The notes under the pieces: generated by a model
Told to the model about the DNA's origin: nothing
Databases searched by the model: none
The model's input: the letters and a program-made list of their open reading frames with translations, nothing else
Shown: positions 36,231 to 44,936 of the stretch, piece by piece
How positions within the stretch are numbered: position 1 is the first letter of the stretch
Layout of the letters: every line of letters begins with the position of its first letter
DNA from: an uncultured SAR86 cluster bacterium
GTDB lineage: Bacteria; Pseudomonadota; Gammaproteobacteria; Magnimaribacterales; AG-339-G14
Length of the DNA stretch: 64,000 nt
Assembly (NCBI GenBank): GCA_902625415.1
Contig: CACOBG010000003.1
Location: 62,001-126,000, forward strand
Reading direction: 5' to 3'
Translations under genes and position numbers: made by a program

Positions 36231-36788
36231 ATGATTACTGAACTAGAAAATAGTTTCTTATATTTTTGTCAAACTGATGATGAAGAAAACTACTTTAAAA
36301 ATGCTTTAATTTACTTATGTAAGAATGATAAAGAAGGTTCATTTGGAATTATAATAAATAAGAAAGTAAAAATTAATTTAAAAGATTTTGCCTTACAACC
36401 CGATAAAGAACTTGAATCAATTCTTAATGCCGATAAGGTATTTTTAGGAGGTCCTGTTACCCCTTTTTCACCATTTGTTCTTCATAGTTTAGAAAAAAAA
36501 TACGATGAAACTCATGCAATTACCACTGAAATCGGTATTTCTTCAAAGCCAGATATAATCCAATCAATTCTCAATAAAAATTTTCCTGAAAAGTTTTTAG
36601 TTTCATTTGGATATACTGGATGGAGTTCTGGACAACTTGAAAAAGAAATCCAACAGGGTTCTTGGGTAATAATTCCTGCTAATGAGCAAATAATCTTTTC
36701 AACTAAGAGTGATAATAAAATTGAAGAGGCGAGTAAACTTGCGGGTTTTAATCTTAATTTAGTAAGTAGTAATTATGGCAAGGCTTAG
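36231..36788 (+). CDS. yqgE: YqgE/AlgH family protein
   Basis: Cytosolic protein of about 185 aa with LENSFLYFCQTD, GSFGIIINKKVKI, VFLGGPVTPFSPFVLH and SFGYTGWSSGQLEKEI, all typical of YqgE/AlgH. The family fold is known, but its biochemical role is not settled. The ATG at 36231 was chosen because family members begin just before LxNSFL. The longer frame from 36162 overlaps the divergent nadA start and adds 23 unrelated residues. Its 3' end overlaps the DsbD-like gene by 14 nt. Confidence 0.88.
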   Translation: MITELENSFLYFCQTDDEENYFKNALIYLCKNDKEGSFGIIINKKVKINLKDFALQPDKELESILNADKVFLGGPVTPFSPFVLHSLEKKYDETHAITTEIGISSKPDIIQSILNKNFPEKFLVSFGYTGWSSGQLEKEIQQGSWVIIPANEQIIFSTKSDNKIEEASKLAGFNLNLVSSNYGKA

Positions 36789-38787
36789 AATTCATCTAAT
36801 CTTATTATTTCTATCATTAATTCTTTTAAGCTCTGAAGCTTTCTTAGAAAATAAATACTTCGCCTCAAATTCGTCCTTTGAAGTCATCCCTGAAAAAAAT
36901 GTAATTGCTAATGAAAGCGAAATCTTTTTAATTGTAAGATTTAATTTAGATAAGGATTGGCATACCTATTGGATCAATCCTGGAGATTCGGGGGATCCTG
37001 CATCTTTCAATTGGGATCTTCCTGAGGGATTTAATATTTCTAAGCCAATTTGGCCTACTCCTGAGCTCATACCTTACCCACCTCTAACTACTTTTGGCTA
37101 TACAGATGAACTTAAACTTCTCTTTAAACTGTCTCTTCCTGAACAATTTGACGCAATCAATAAATTTTCTGTGATATCAAAATGGTTAGTATGTGCAGAT
37201 GTTTGTATACCCCAAGAAGGGAAAGTTAACTTTGTACTTTCCAAAGGAAACAGTAATGATTTTTCAATTCAAAACATTTTATTTGACGAAGTTAGATCAT
37301 CTATTCCGCAATCAATAAAGCAAAAAGTAAGCTCTAAAATTGAAAGTGGAATACTTACCTTAAATTTAGGTGATTTTGGTTCTGATATAAAAGATGCTTA
37401 TTTCTTTCCCTTTGAGGAAAACGTAATTGATTACTCGTTAAATCAAAAATTAGAAAAAAAATCTGATGAAATCAAGCTAAATATAAATCTTCTTGAAAGA
37501 AATAAAGCTGAAAGTTTGTCGGGCGGTGTTTTAAAAACAAATATGGGTGATTATAAAATTGAATTAGCTTCTGATTTTATCGCTACTGAATCAACTTTAA
37601 ATCCTGAATTCATTTCTCTTTCAGCAGCAATTTTATTTTCCTTGATTGGTGGTCTTTTACTAAATTTAATGCCGTGCGTTTTTCCTGTAATCTCTTTGAA
37701 AATTCTAAATTTTGTCAATCATTCTGAAAATAAAACCCAAACTTCATTACATGGTTTTGCTTTTTCGTCTGGATCAATCTTAATGTTCGTTTTAATTGGC
37801 CTTTCCGTAGTTCTTTTGAAAGGGTTAGGTATGGATATTGGATGGGGATATCAACTCCAGTCACCCTTAGTCGTAAGTTTATTAATTTTCCTCTTTATTT
37901 TCTTAGCCGGATTCTTTTTATTGAATGTTAATTTCTTAAATTCTTTGCTTAGTATAGGTTCCTCTGGAGTTAGTACTCCTAGCTATATGAATTCTTTTGG
38001 TACTGGATTTTTAGCAGTAATTGTTGCTACCCCTTGTACTGCGCCATTTATGGGCTCTGCATTGGGTTTTGCTATCCTGCAGCCAGGCTTCTCATCATTT
38101 TTAATTTTTCTCTCTTTAGGAATTGGATTTGCTTTGCCTTATATTCTTTTATCAATTTTTCCGAGCATGCTGTCCTTACTTCCAAAACCTGGAACTTGGA
38201 TGGAAACTTTTAAGCAGTTTATGGCCTTTCCAATGATTCTTACTGCTTTATGGTTGGTATGGGTCTTAAGTAGCCAGATTGACTCTTTTCAGCTTGTTTT
38301 AGTACTTTTGGGGATTTCTTTAATCGTATTTTTTTATTGGTTAAACCAACTCAAAATATCTTCTAAGATAGCATTGCAATTTAGAAATGTTATTTACCTA
38401 TCAGTCTTAATTTCCTTATTCTTTACGTTACCAATACAAAAAGCTTCTTATCAGGAAGAAAGCAATATTTTTAGCGATGAAGAATTGGCAAAGAGGTTAG
38501 CAATTGGCCCAGTTTTTTTAAATTTCACAGCTGATTGGTGCATTACTTGCAAAGTGAATGAAAGAGTTGCTCTAAAGACTAAAGAAACTCTAAAGTTTTT
38601 TGAGAAAAAAAATATCTTCTATTTAGAAGCAGATTGGACAAATAAAAATGAATTGATTGCAAAAAAACTTGCTAGTTTTGGAAGATCAAGCATCCCGCTT
38701 TATATTTATTATCCAGATGATAAAAGCGTACCAATTATTTTGCCGGAAATTTTAACCGAATCGGTAATTCAAGATTACTTAAATTAA
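36775..38787 (+). CDS. DsbD/ScsB-like thiol:disulfide interchange protein
   Basis: Inner-membrane electron carrier (670 aa) expected to pass reducing power from cytosolic thioredoxin to the periplasm. A signal peptide is followed by a long periplasmic domain with WHTYWINPGDSGDP and the Cys pair in WLVCADVCIPQEG, a ScsB-like feature. The CcdA-like membrane domain spans about 280-560 and has the Cys pair LNLMPCVFPVIS and ATPCTAPFMG. The C-terminal thioredoxin domain has FTADWCITCKVNE. The neighbouring window genes TlpA and MsrAB are possible clients. Confidence 0.9.
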   Translation: MARLRIHLILLFLSLILLSSEAFLENKYFASNSSFEVIPEKNVIANESEIFLIVRFNLDKDWHTYWINPGDSGDPASFNWDLPEGFNISKPIWPTPELIPYPPLTTFGYTDELKLLFKLSLPEQFDAINKFSVISKWLVCADVCIPQEGKVNFVLSKGNSNDFSIQNILFDEVRSSIPQSIKQKVSSKIESGILTLNLGDFGSDIKDAYFFPFEENVIDYSLNQKLEKKSDEIKLNINLLERNKAESLSGGVLKTNMGDYKIELASDFIATESTLNPEFISLSAAILFSLIGGLLLNLMPCVFPVISLKILNFVNHSENKTQTSLHGFAFSSGSILMFVLIGLSVVLLKGLGMDIGWGYQLQSPLVVSLLIFLFIFLAGFFLLNVNFLNSLLSIGSSGVSTPSYMNSFGTGFLAVIVATPCTAPFMGSALGFAILQPGFSSFLIFLSLGIGFALPYILLSIFPSMLSLLPKPGTWMETFKQFMAFPMILTALWLVWVLSSQIDSFQLVLVLLGISLIVFFYWLNQLKISSKIALQFRNVIYLSVLISLFFTLPIQKASYQEESNIFSDEELAKRLAIGPVFLNFTADWCITCKVNERVALKTKETLKFFEKKNIFYLEADWTNKNELIAKKLASFGRSSIPLYIYYPDDKSVPIILPEILTESVIQDYLN

Positions 38788-38788
38788 G

Positions 38789-39304
38789 TTAGGCAACTAT
38801 ATATTCCTGCCAATCGGTTTCTATTTTTTTTGTTCCTATAGATTCTTGACCTTTTATAAGGTCTCTCAAAGAAGGTGTTTTTACTTCTGGAGAAGGATCA
38901 ATTATTTTATCCGCCTTTGATAAATTACAAGATTTACAACAGGTGGTTACATTTAACCAATTGGTTTCTCCACCCTTACTTTTTGGAATTATATGATCAA
39001 TTGTTAAGTCTTTTTTTTCAAAAACATTTTTACAGTATTGGCAGGTAAACATATCTCTCAAAAATACATTAGATCTTGAAAACTTAACTTTTTTTGAAAA
39101 CTTGTAATACTTTCTAAGCATGACAATACTCGGTACTTTGAAAGATTGTGATGGTGATCTTACTTCCCAATCATCATGCTCTTTAATAACAATAACATTT
39201 CTAGTGAAAACTAATTTGACAGCAGTTTTCCAATCTACTGCCGATAATGGAAAATAACTTAGAGGTTTTCCGTTTCCATTGAGTATCAAACAATCACTAG
39301 ACAT
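38789..39304 (-). CDS. HNH endonuclease domain protein
   Basis: 171 aa. The C-terminal HNH module reads CQYCKNVFEKKDLTIDHIIP, then KSKGGETNWLNVTTCCKSCN, with two CxxC zinc pairs and the catalytic His in TIDHIIP. The N-terminal half (LILNGNGKPLSYFPLSAVDW) is the conserved lead of a stand-alone HNH family widespread in free-living bacteria. No restriction, phage or intron gene is next to it, so its role is unknown. It ends 1 nt from the convergent DsbD-like stop. Confidence 0.85.
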   Translation of the reverse strand: MSSDCLILNGNGKPLSYFPLSAVDWKTAVKLVFTRNVIVIKEHDDWEVRSPSQSFKVPSIVMLRKYYKFSKKVKFSRSNVFLRDMFTCQYCKNVFEKKDLTIDHIIPKSKGGETNWLNVTTCCKSCNLSKADKIIDPSPEVKTPSLRDLIKGQESIGTKKIETDWQEYIVA

Positions 39305-39378
39305 AAATTCATCATACTAGAATTTTAAAAAATTATTAATTCCATAAAATAAATAATTTAATGCTAGAATGGCTCGCC

Positions 39379-40386
39379 ATGGAGTTCCTAGGAAGCCACA
39401 TTCTCTCCATAGATCAGTTTGAAAGAACTGACATAGAAAAAATATTTACAACCTCTGACGCTCTAGTTCCTTATGCAAATAGGGAAAGAATTACTCGTGT
39501 ACTTCAAGGTGCGATTCTTTCAAATATGTTTTTTGAACCAAGTACCAGAACCAGAATAAGTTTTGGGAGTGCTTTTAATATTCTAGGTGGAGAAGTAAGA
39601 GAGACTACAGGAATAGAAGCAACTTCATTGGCTAAAGGTGAATCTCTTTATGACACTTCAAGAGTTTTAAGTGGCTACAGCGACATAATTGTCATGCGGC
39701 ATCATGAGGCGGGATCAGTAAATGAATTTGCAGAAGCTTCTAGGGTTCCTGTTATAAATGGAGGTGATGGTGACAATGAGCATCCGAGTCAGGCTTTGTT
39801 GGATCTCTATACAATAAAAAAAGAGCTAGAATCAAAGAATAAATCCATTGATGGTTTGAGAATTGCTCTGATAGGTGATCTGAAATATGGAAGAGCTGTA
39901 CATTCTTTATGTAAGGTTCTTTGCCTATATAAAAATGTAACCATCAACTTAATTTCTCCAAAAAAATTAAAACTTCCTTCCTCTATTAAAGAAACTTTTA
40001 AGGAATCGTCTGTAAGTTTTTTTGAAACAGATGACATCACAAAAGGAATTTCTGACGTCGATATTATATATATGACTCGAATTCAAGAAGAAAGATTTTC
40101 TAGTAAATTTGAGTCTGGAAAGTACAAAGGACTCATGTCTTTAAACCAAGAAATTTATACTAAAAACTGTGAACCTAATACCATAATCATGCACCCTCTT
40201 CCCCGCGATTCTCGTCCAGATGCAAACGAATTAGATCCTGATCTCAATCAGAATCCTAATCTTGCTATATACAGACAAACTGATAATGGTCTTTTAATTA
40301 GAATGGCGCTCTTTTCTTTAGTCTTAGGAGTTCAAAACAAAATTGAAGAGTCTACTTCCAATGTAGCTTGGTTCTCTAATAAGTAA
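39379..40386 (+). CDS. pyrB: Aspartate carbamoyltransferase
   Basis: Second step of pyrimidine synthesis (about 335 aa, cytosolic). Carbamoyl-phosphate residues are in FFEPSTRTRISFGSA and LAKGESLYDT. NGGDGDNEHPSQALLDLYTI and the aspartate-binding MHPLPRDSRPDANELD are intact. The ATG at 39379 gives the usual lead MEFLGSHILSI. An ATG at 39361 would add six residues, and neither has a strong ribosome site. No regulatory pyrI follows; the gene ends 3 nt before the convergent umuC stop. Confidence 0.95.
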   Translation: MEFLGSHILSIDQFERTDIEKIFTTSDALVPYANRERITRVLQGAILSNMFFEPSTRTRISFGSAFNILGGEVRETTGIEATSLAKGESLYDTSRVLSGYSDIIVMRHHEAGSVNEFAEASRVPVINGGDGDNEHPSQALLDLYTIKKELESKNKSIDGLRIALIGDLKYGRAVHSLCKVLCLYKNVTINLISPKKLKLPSSIKETFKESSVSFFETDDITKGISDVDIIYMTRIQEERFSSKFESGKYKGLMSLNQEIYTKNCEPNTIIMHPLPRDSRPDANELDPDLNQNPNLAIYRQTDNGLLIRMALFSLVLGVQNKIEESTSNVAWFSNK

Positions 40387-40389
40387 GCT

Positions 40390-41652
40390 TTAATTAACCG
40401 CTAAAATATCTTGTAAGTTGGTCGTGTATCGAGGAGATTGTAATTCTCTTTTCATTGACCATTCTTTTTTAATTCCTTGTGCAAGAAAACTCACAGGTCC
40501 TAAATTACTTTGGTTAATTTGATCGACTAAGCTCATCATCTTAAAGTCTCTGGTATTTCTATCTTTTTGTTTGAACAAGTCTAGTTGATATACAGTTTCA
40601 TCAAAAAAATCACTCAACATAATGCCAGCTTTATTGTAGTTAAAGTCTTTTCGATATAAGTCCTTTAGTAGAAGCTTTGCAGACTTAATCAAGTCTCTTG
40701 TATCGTTAGTTGGATATAAAAGAGAAGTTGATCTAATTTCCCTATGCTGGACATCTTGTTTTCTAAAAGGATTGGTTCTAATGAAGACAGAAATAATCTT
40801 GCAAGCCTTCCCTTCTTTTCTTAATTTTTCAGCTGCTCGGGCTGCATAATCACTGACTGCTTCCTCTAAAAAATCTAATTCTGTGACACGTTTTCCAAAA
40901 GTCCGACTGACTACTATTTGTTTTTTTGGTGCAGGTGCATTATCCAAGGGAATACAAGTCTCTCCTCTTAACTCTCTAATGGTGTTAACCAACATAATAC
41001 TGAATTGTTTTCGTACTTGTCCTATATCCATTTGACTTAGATTAAATGCAGTTGAAACTCTTTGGGAAAGAAGACGCTTGTTCAATCTCCGCCCTACTCC
41101 CCATATTTCATTTACCGGCATTAGTTTCATGAGTTTTGTTCGTTTATGTAATGCAGTGACGTCTAGTACTCCTTGAGTAGTTGGATAACGCTTAGCGCCA
41201 TAACTTGCAACCTTAGCCAAGGTCTTGGTGGGACCTATGCCAACACGAACTGGCATTCCGGTATACTGCATAATTTTTTTTTGACAGACTCTACCGAACT
41301 CTTCTAAGTCCATGCAATTGGCTATACCGGTTAAATCAAGAAATGCTTCATCAATACTATAAATTTCTACTTTAGGAGCAAGCTCTTCTAAAATACTCAT
41401 AATTCGAGATGAAATATCGCCATACAGCTCATAATTAGATGAGAATGCAATTCCACCTTTTTGCTTGAATATTTTTTCGATTTTAAACCAAGGATCACAC
41501 ATCTTGATTCCAAGGCCTTTTGCTTCCTTAGTTAAGGCAACGACGCAACCATCATTATTTGATAAAACAACTACTGGTTTTGTTCTAAGATCTGGTCTGA
41601 AAACTCTTTCACATGAAGCATAAAAACTATTGCAGTCTACTAAAGCAAACAT
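40390..41652 (-). CDS. umuC: DNA polymerase V catalytic subunit
   Basis: Y-family translesion polymerase (420 aa). ALVDCNSFYASCERVFRPDL carries the first metal Asp, and YSIDEAFLDLTG the catalytic Asp-Glu pair. The little-finger segment RTFGKRVTELDFLEEAV and a C-terminal DUF4113-like stretch (MMSLVDQINQSNLGPVSFLA) match UmuC. It forms pol V with two UmuD' in the SOS response. It sits 1 nt after umuD under the LexA box upstream of that gene. Confidence 0.97.
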   Translation of the reverse strand: MFALVDCNSFYASCERVFRPDLRTKPVVVLSNNDGCVVALTKEAKGLGIKMCDPWFKIEKIFKQKGGIAFSSNYELYGDISSRIMSILEELAPKVEIYSIDEAFLDLTGIANCMDLEEFGRVCQKKIMQYTGMPVRVGIGPTKTLAKVASYGAKRYPTTQGVLDVTALHKRTKLMKLMPVNEIWGVGRRLNKRLLSQRVSTAFNLSQMDIGQVRKQFSIMLVNTIRELRGETCIPLDNAPAPKKQIVVSRTFGKRVTELDFLEEAVSDYAARAAEKLRKEGKACKIISVFIRTNPFRKQDVQHREIRSTSLLYPTNDTRDLIKSAKLLLKDLYRKDFNYNKAGIMLSDFFDETVYQLDLFKQKDRNTRDFKMMSLVDQINQSNLGPVSFLAQGIKKEWSMKRELQSPRYTTNLQDILAVN

Positions 41653-41653
41653 C

Positions 41654-42079
41654 TTAAAACTGATTTATTGCTGCAGTAACAACTCCCATTATGTCTAGCT
41701 CTTCTCCGTTCTTTAAAAAAATTGGCGGGTATTTAATGTTCTCCGACAATAAACCCAACTTAGGTGTTAACTGAAGACGCTTACAAGCATAAGCGCCATC
41801 GATGGAAGCGATAACAATATCACCATGTTTGGCTTCTAGACTCCTATCAACTATAAGTATTGCACCATTATTGATTCCTGCATTTAACATGGAATCTCCA
41901 TTTGCTCTGACAAGATAAGTAGCAGCTGGAGCTTTTATTAAAAGTTGATGTAAATCAATTGATTTTTCTATGTAGTCATCTGCAGGACTTGGCCAACCTA
42001 CTTGAACGTACTCAGAAAACAAAGGTGTTTCTGAGTTTCTGTCAGAGTCTGCAATCTGCCCTAAATGTTTTAAATTCAT
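41654..42079 (-). CDS. umuD: UmuD, S24 self-cleaving accessory subunit of pol V
   Basis: 141 aa. Ser63 in ANGDSML and Lys100 in ACKRL match the catalytic dyad Ser60/Lys97 of E. coli UmuD. The cleavage region PLFSEYVQVGWPSPADDY aligns with the E. coli segment whose scissile bond is Cys24-Gly25; here the residue before Gly is Val27, not Cys or Ala. RecA-stimulated self-cleavage would normally give the active UmuD'. The gene lies 25 nt downstream of a perfect LexA box and is cotranscribed with umuC. Confidence 0.95.
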   Translation of the reverse strand: MNLKHLGQIADSDRNSETPLFSEYVQVGWPSPADDYIEKSIDLHQLLIKAPAATYLVRANGDSMLNAGINNGAILIVDRSLEAKHGDIVIASIDGAYACKRLQLTPKLGLLSENIKYPPIFLKNGEELDIMGVVTAAINQF

Positions 42080-42104
42080 AAATATTAAGGTTAAATAATT
42101 AATA

Positions 42105-42120
42105 CTGTATATATATACAG
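42105..42120. promoter_or_regulatory. LexA (SOS) box of umuDC
   Basis: CTGTATATATATACAG is a perfect 16-bp palindrome that matches the gammaproteobacterial LexA consensus CTGT-N8-ACAG. It lies 25 nt before the umuD start on the minus strand, in the coq7-umuD gap. This indicates SOS induction of pol V. Confidence 0.9.
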
Positions 42121-42157
42121 TATATTTACATTAGGAGAAAATGCAACTGGAATTTTA

Positions 42158-42673
42158 TTAGATAATTTTAGCTATCTTGACTGCGAAAGCTGAGCCGCCG
42201 CCTACTATTTTAGTCCAGATATTAATGAAAATACCTGGAGTTAAATTCTTCTTTTCAGCCGATTCAAGTTTATGATCAATTTCGTCATCCTGACATGACT
42301 GCAGAAGATCTATTAACTCTTGATTGGGATTTGGCTGAGCTCGAAGATATTCGAGTTGTTCTTCGTAGTGCTCTTCCACAAAAGCTTCAACAGCTTCTAT
42401 AGTAGCAAAGACAATTTTTGGACCAAATAGCGTAGGAAGAAAACCGAGTAAAAAGCCAGCAACTTTCCACAACCAAACTAATTTGCTTCTATCTTCTTTT
42501 GGAAGCACTGCCTCAATCTTTTGAAGATGGGATTCTTCAGTTATTAAATGCCTTTTGGAAAAATTGACCAATTCAGGATCCCTGGCAATTTTAAGAATTC
42601 CTCTGTAAATATAAACAGCTCCTACCTCACCAGCGTGATCTGATCTTAAAAAGGCTTTTAATAAATTATCCAT
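42158..42673 (-). CDS. coq7: Demethoxyubiquinone hydroxylase
   Basis: Membrane-associated di-iron monooxygenase of ubiquinone synthesis (171 aa), which hydroxylates demethoxyubiquinone. The iron ligands fall in LRSDHAGEVGAVYIY (E and H), TEESHLQKIE, VEEHYEEQLEYL and DDEIDHKLESAE, which is the full set of a Coq7 diiron site. Presence of coq7 shows aerobic ubiquinone-based respiration. It lies 42 nt downstream of a small membrane-protein gene on the same strand. Confidence 0.94.
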   Translation of the reverse strand: MDNLLKAFLRSDHAGEVGAVYIYRGILKIARDPELVNFSKRHLITEESHLQKIEAVLPKEDRSKLVWLWKVAGFLLGFLPTLFGPKIVFATIEAVEAFVEEHYEEQLEYLRAQPNPNQELIDLLQSCQDDEIDHKLESAEKKNLTPGIFINIWTKIVGGGSAFAVKIAKII

Positions 42674-42715
42674 TAGAGAAAAATACCTAGAAACTTAGTT
42701 ATAAAAAAATATCTT

Positions 42716-42979
42716 TTAAGCAACTTTAGCTTTTTTATATTCTCTGTAGTTATTAACTATTCCGACATAATTAATATAAGCCCATATTGGCATGAAGGCT
42801 AATAACCACCAAAGTTGAGTAGCGATTAGTAAGTAAACTCCCGGAATAAAACCAATAGTACCAATAATAAAGCCGTAAAAACGAGTTTTTGCGTTGATAC
42901 TGGTTAGCAAATAAACACAAACGAAAGCAAAAATTTGATCAAAAATTTGTGCAGAATTGAAAATATTGATTTCAAACAT
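42716..42979 (-). CDS. Small membrane protein of unknown function
   Basis: 87 aa with about three hydrophobic segments (FDQIFAFVCVYLLTSI, FIIGTIGFIPGVYLLIA, WWLLAFMPIWAYINYVGIV) and a charged tail (NNYREYKKAKVA). It starts 16 nt after the CCA end of tRNA-Val(GAC), with AGGTTAAT before the ATG as a usable ribosome site. No family is recognised with certainty. Clean codons and a predicted hydrophobic layout support a real gene. Confidence 0.7.
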   Translation of the reverse strand: MFEINIFNSAQIFDQIFAFVCVYLLTSINAKTRFYGFIIGTIGFIPGVYLLIATQLWWLLAFMPIWAYINYVGIVNNYREYKKAKVA

Positions 42980-42995
42980 ATTAACCTCAGAAATT

Positions 42996-43072
42996 TGGTA
43001 GACACGCCCGGATTCGAACCGGGGACCCCTACCATGTCAAGGTAGTACTCTAACCAACTGAGCTACGTGTCT
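42996..43072 (-). tRNA. tRNA-Val (anticodon GAC), CCA encoded
   Basis: The minus strand gives acceptor AGACACG/CGTGTCT, anticodon stem CTACC/GGTAG around TTGACAT (anticodon GAC), and T-arm CCCGGTTCGAATCCGGG. An encoded CCA lies at 42998-42996. Its first 10 bases overlap the last codons and TAG stop of the msrAB gene on the same strand. A small membrane-protein gene starts 16 nt after it. Confidence 0.96.
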
Positions 43073-44331
43073 AAATTCGGAACGAATTCTAACACAGTCG
43101 CATTGATACAATACCTTGGTTTGCCATTTGGACCGTCGTTGAATACGTGTCCTAAGTGAATGCCTGATGATTTAGATCTTATCTCAACACGAACCATGCC
43201 ATAACTATAATCCATATGTTCAGTTACAGAATCCTCAATCGCTTCAGTAAAAGAAAGCCACCCTGTTTTAGAATTAAATCTGTGTTTGGTATCAAAAAGC
43301 GGAGCTCCACTTAATTTGTCAACAAATACTCCTTCGGGAGTATTTTTAAATAATTCATATTCTTTGCAATACGTGGGATCTGTACCTTGATTAAACGCTA
43401 CATTGTAAGCTTCAGTTTTGCCGAGTTTGAATTTCCCTAGAAGCTCATAAAATTTATCTTTAGCAAGGTATCCCTGGTGAGCAGAAATTTCTTTACCGTT
43501 TTCTAAAAAATAGATTGTTGGTGTAGCCCAGGTAGGAGTTTTTAAATCTAAGCCGTCTAATTCATTTGATGTTCGAAAAAATAACTCAATGGATCCTTTA
43601 TAGCTATTTAAGACTTCTTTTCTTAGTTTGAAGCAGTAAGGACAGCCTTCAGCATCAAGAATAAGTACTTTTTTGCCGGATGCTAAATTTTTATTATCTA
43701 CAAAATCCTCAGTTTCTTTAGAAAAAATAATGCCTGTTGAATTATCTGGACAATACCCATTAGGATTTTTTACTAAATAATCTTGGTGATAATCTTCTGC
43801 CAAATAAAAATTTGTATACTTTTTGATGTCTGTTGAAATTGGTCCGTAACCTTTTTTACTTAATAACTTCTGATAATTATCTCTAACTCCTTCAGAGATA
43901 CTTATTTCGTCAATCGTATTAGCGAGAATCAAGGAGCGATATTGAGTCCCTATGTCGTTTCCTTGTCTGTTAATTTGGGTTGGGTCATGCATTTCAAAGA
44001 AAATCTTTACAAGACTTTCGAAGTCAGTTTGATTACTGTTATAAGTTACTCTAACTACTTCAGCAAAATTATTTGGGTTGAACCTATTTTCTCTTTTGAT
44101 TATTTCTTTGTAAACAGGCTTAATATTTTTTCCATCAGCATAGCCTGACTCAACATTTACAACTCCGTAACTTTCCTGAAATTTTTTTTCAACACTCCAA
44201 AAACAACCCGCTCCAAAAATGATTGTTTTCAGGTGATTTGTTGAGTTCTCCGCAAACAAGTTTGTATTTAAAAAAGAGATACAAAATAAACTAAAAATAA
44301 ATTTATAAGAAAATGATGATATTTTGTTCAT
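43063..44331 (-). CDS. msrAB: Periplasmic MsrA-thioredoxin-MsrB fusion methionine sulfoxide reductase
   Basis: 422 aa with a Sec signal (about 1-27, ending FAEN). The MsrA domain has catalytic Cys43 in FGAGCFWSVEKKF. A thioredoxin-like domain (about 210-300) has EGCPYCFKLRKEV. The MsrB domain follows with LFDTKHRF, GIHLGHVFNDGP and catalytic Cys in PRYCINATVL; the zinc CxxC pairs of many MsrB are absent. It repairs oxidised methionines in exported proteins. The order A-Trx-B differs from Neisseria PilB (Trx-A-B). Its TAG stop lies inside tRNA-Val(GAC). Confidence 0.92.
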   Translation of the reverse strand: MNKISSFSYKFIFSLFCISFLNTNLFAENSTNHLKTIIFGAGCFWSVEKKFQESYGVVNVESGYADGKNIKPVYKEIIKRENRFNPNNFAEVVRVTYNSNQTDFESLVKIFFEMHDPTQINRQGNDIGTQYRSLILANTIDEISISEGVRDNYQKLLSKKGYGPISTDIKKYTNFYLAEDYHQDYLVKNPNGYCPDNSTGIIFSKETEDFVDNKNLASGKKVLILDAEGCPYCFKLRKEVLNSYKGSIELFFRTSNELDGLDLKTPTWATPTIYFLENGKEISAHQGYLAKDKFYELLGKFKLGKTEAYNVAFNQGTDPTYCKEYELFKNTPEGVFVDKLSGAPLFDTKHRFNSKTGWLSFTEAIEDSVTEHMDYSYGMVRVEIRSKSSGIHLGHVFNDGPNGKPRYCINATVLEFVPNLDT

Positions 44332-44352
44332 ATATAAATATTATCCCATTAG

Positions 44353-44931
44353 ATGAAAATAATTCTTTTTATTGTTATAACCATAATAATTTTTTTTTCT
44401 TGGTTTTTTCTTGATACCACATCATCTTCGAATTCTCTCGAAACAACAAATAGTGCATACATTTCAGAGGAAGAGGCGTCTTCTAAAATAACCGATTTGA
44501 CTTCTTTGAGCTCAAGAATATCAAAAAAAAATATCTATCTTAATCTAGAAGTTATTGATAGTAAGGAAAACTTCTCTCCAGTCAAAAATTTATTTGCATT
44601 CAAAAAAGTTACTAATTTTGAAGAATCTTTTATCGACATAATTCCTGGAGATATTCTAAATATAAATTTATTTGGAAATAATTTTCAAAAAGAAATTAAA
44701 ACGGTTAATAAATCCAACTCAAATAAAATTATTAGAACAAAGTCGCTCGATAACGAAAATGAGTCTTTTTTGGTTATAGGTAACGAGCTAGCTTTTGGAA
44801 AGTTTCATATCGATGGAAAAGTTTTTTTGCTTAACAAAAATGAAAACCTTACATATATTACAAATACTTCTGAAGCAGATTTAGAAATCCCTCAATTCAG
44901 TGAAGAAGATTATTCTTTAGAAAAGAAATAG
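44353..44931 (+). CDS. Membrane-anchored protein of unknown function
   Basis: 192 aa with one N-terminal transmembrane segment (IILFIVITIIIFFSWFFL) and a hydrophilic, Ser/Asn-rich remainder. The central part (DIIPGDILNINLFGNNFQKE, then SFLVIGNELAFGKFHIDGKV) reads like the strand-rich propeptide found in front of bacterial zincin proteases. It faces such a protease gene 5 nt away. It has no catalytic motif and no recognised family. An inhibitor or chaperone role towards the protease is only a guess. Confidence 0.65.
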   Translation: MKIILFIVITIIIFFSWFFLDTTSSSNSLETTNSAYISEEEASSKITDLTSLSSRISKKNIYLNLEVIDSKENFSPVKNLFAFKKVTNFEESFIDIIPGDILNINLFGNNFQKEIKTVNKSNSNKIIRTKSLDNENESFLVIGNELAFGKFHIDGKVFLLNKNENLTYITNTSEADLEIPQFSEEDYSLEKK

Positions 44932-44936
44932 TTCGC

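Noticed and set aside
38789..39304. HNH gene as part of a restriction system, intron or mobile element
   Set aside because: No methyltransferase, phage gene, repeat or codon-use shift surrounds it. It belongs to a widespread stand-alone family.
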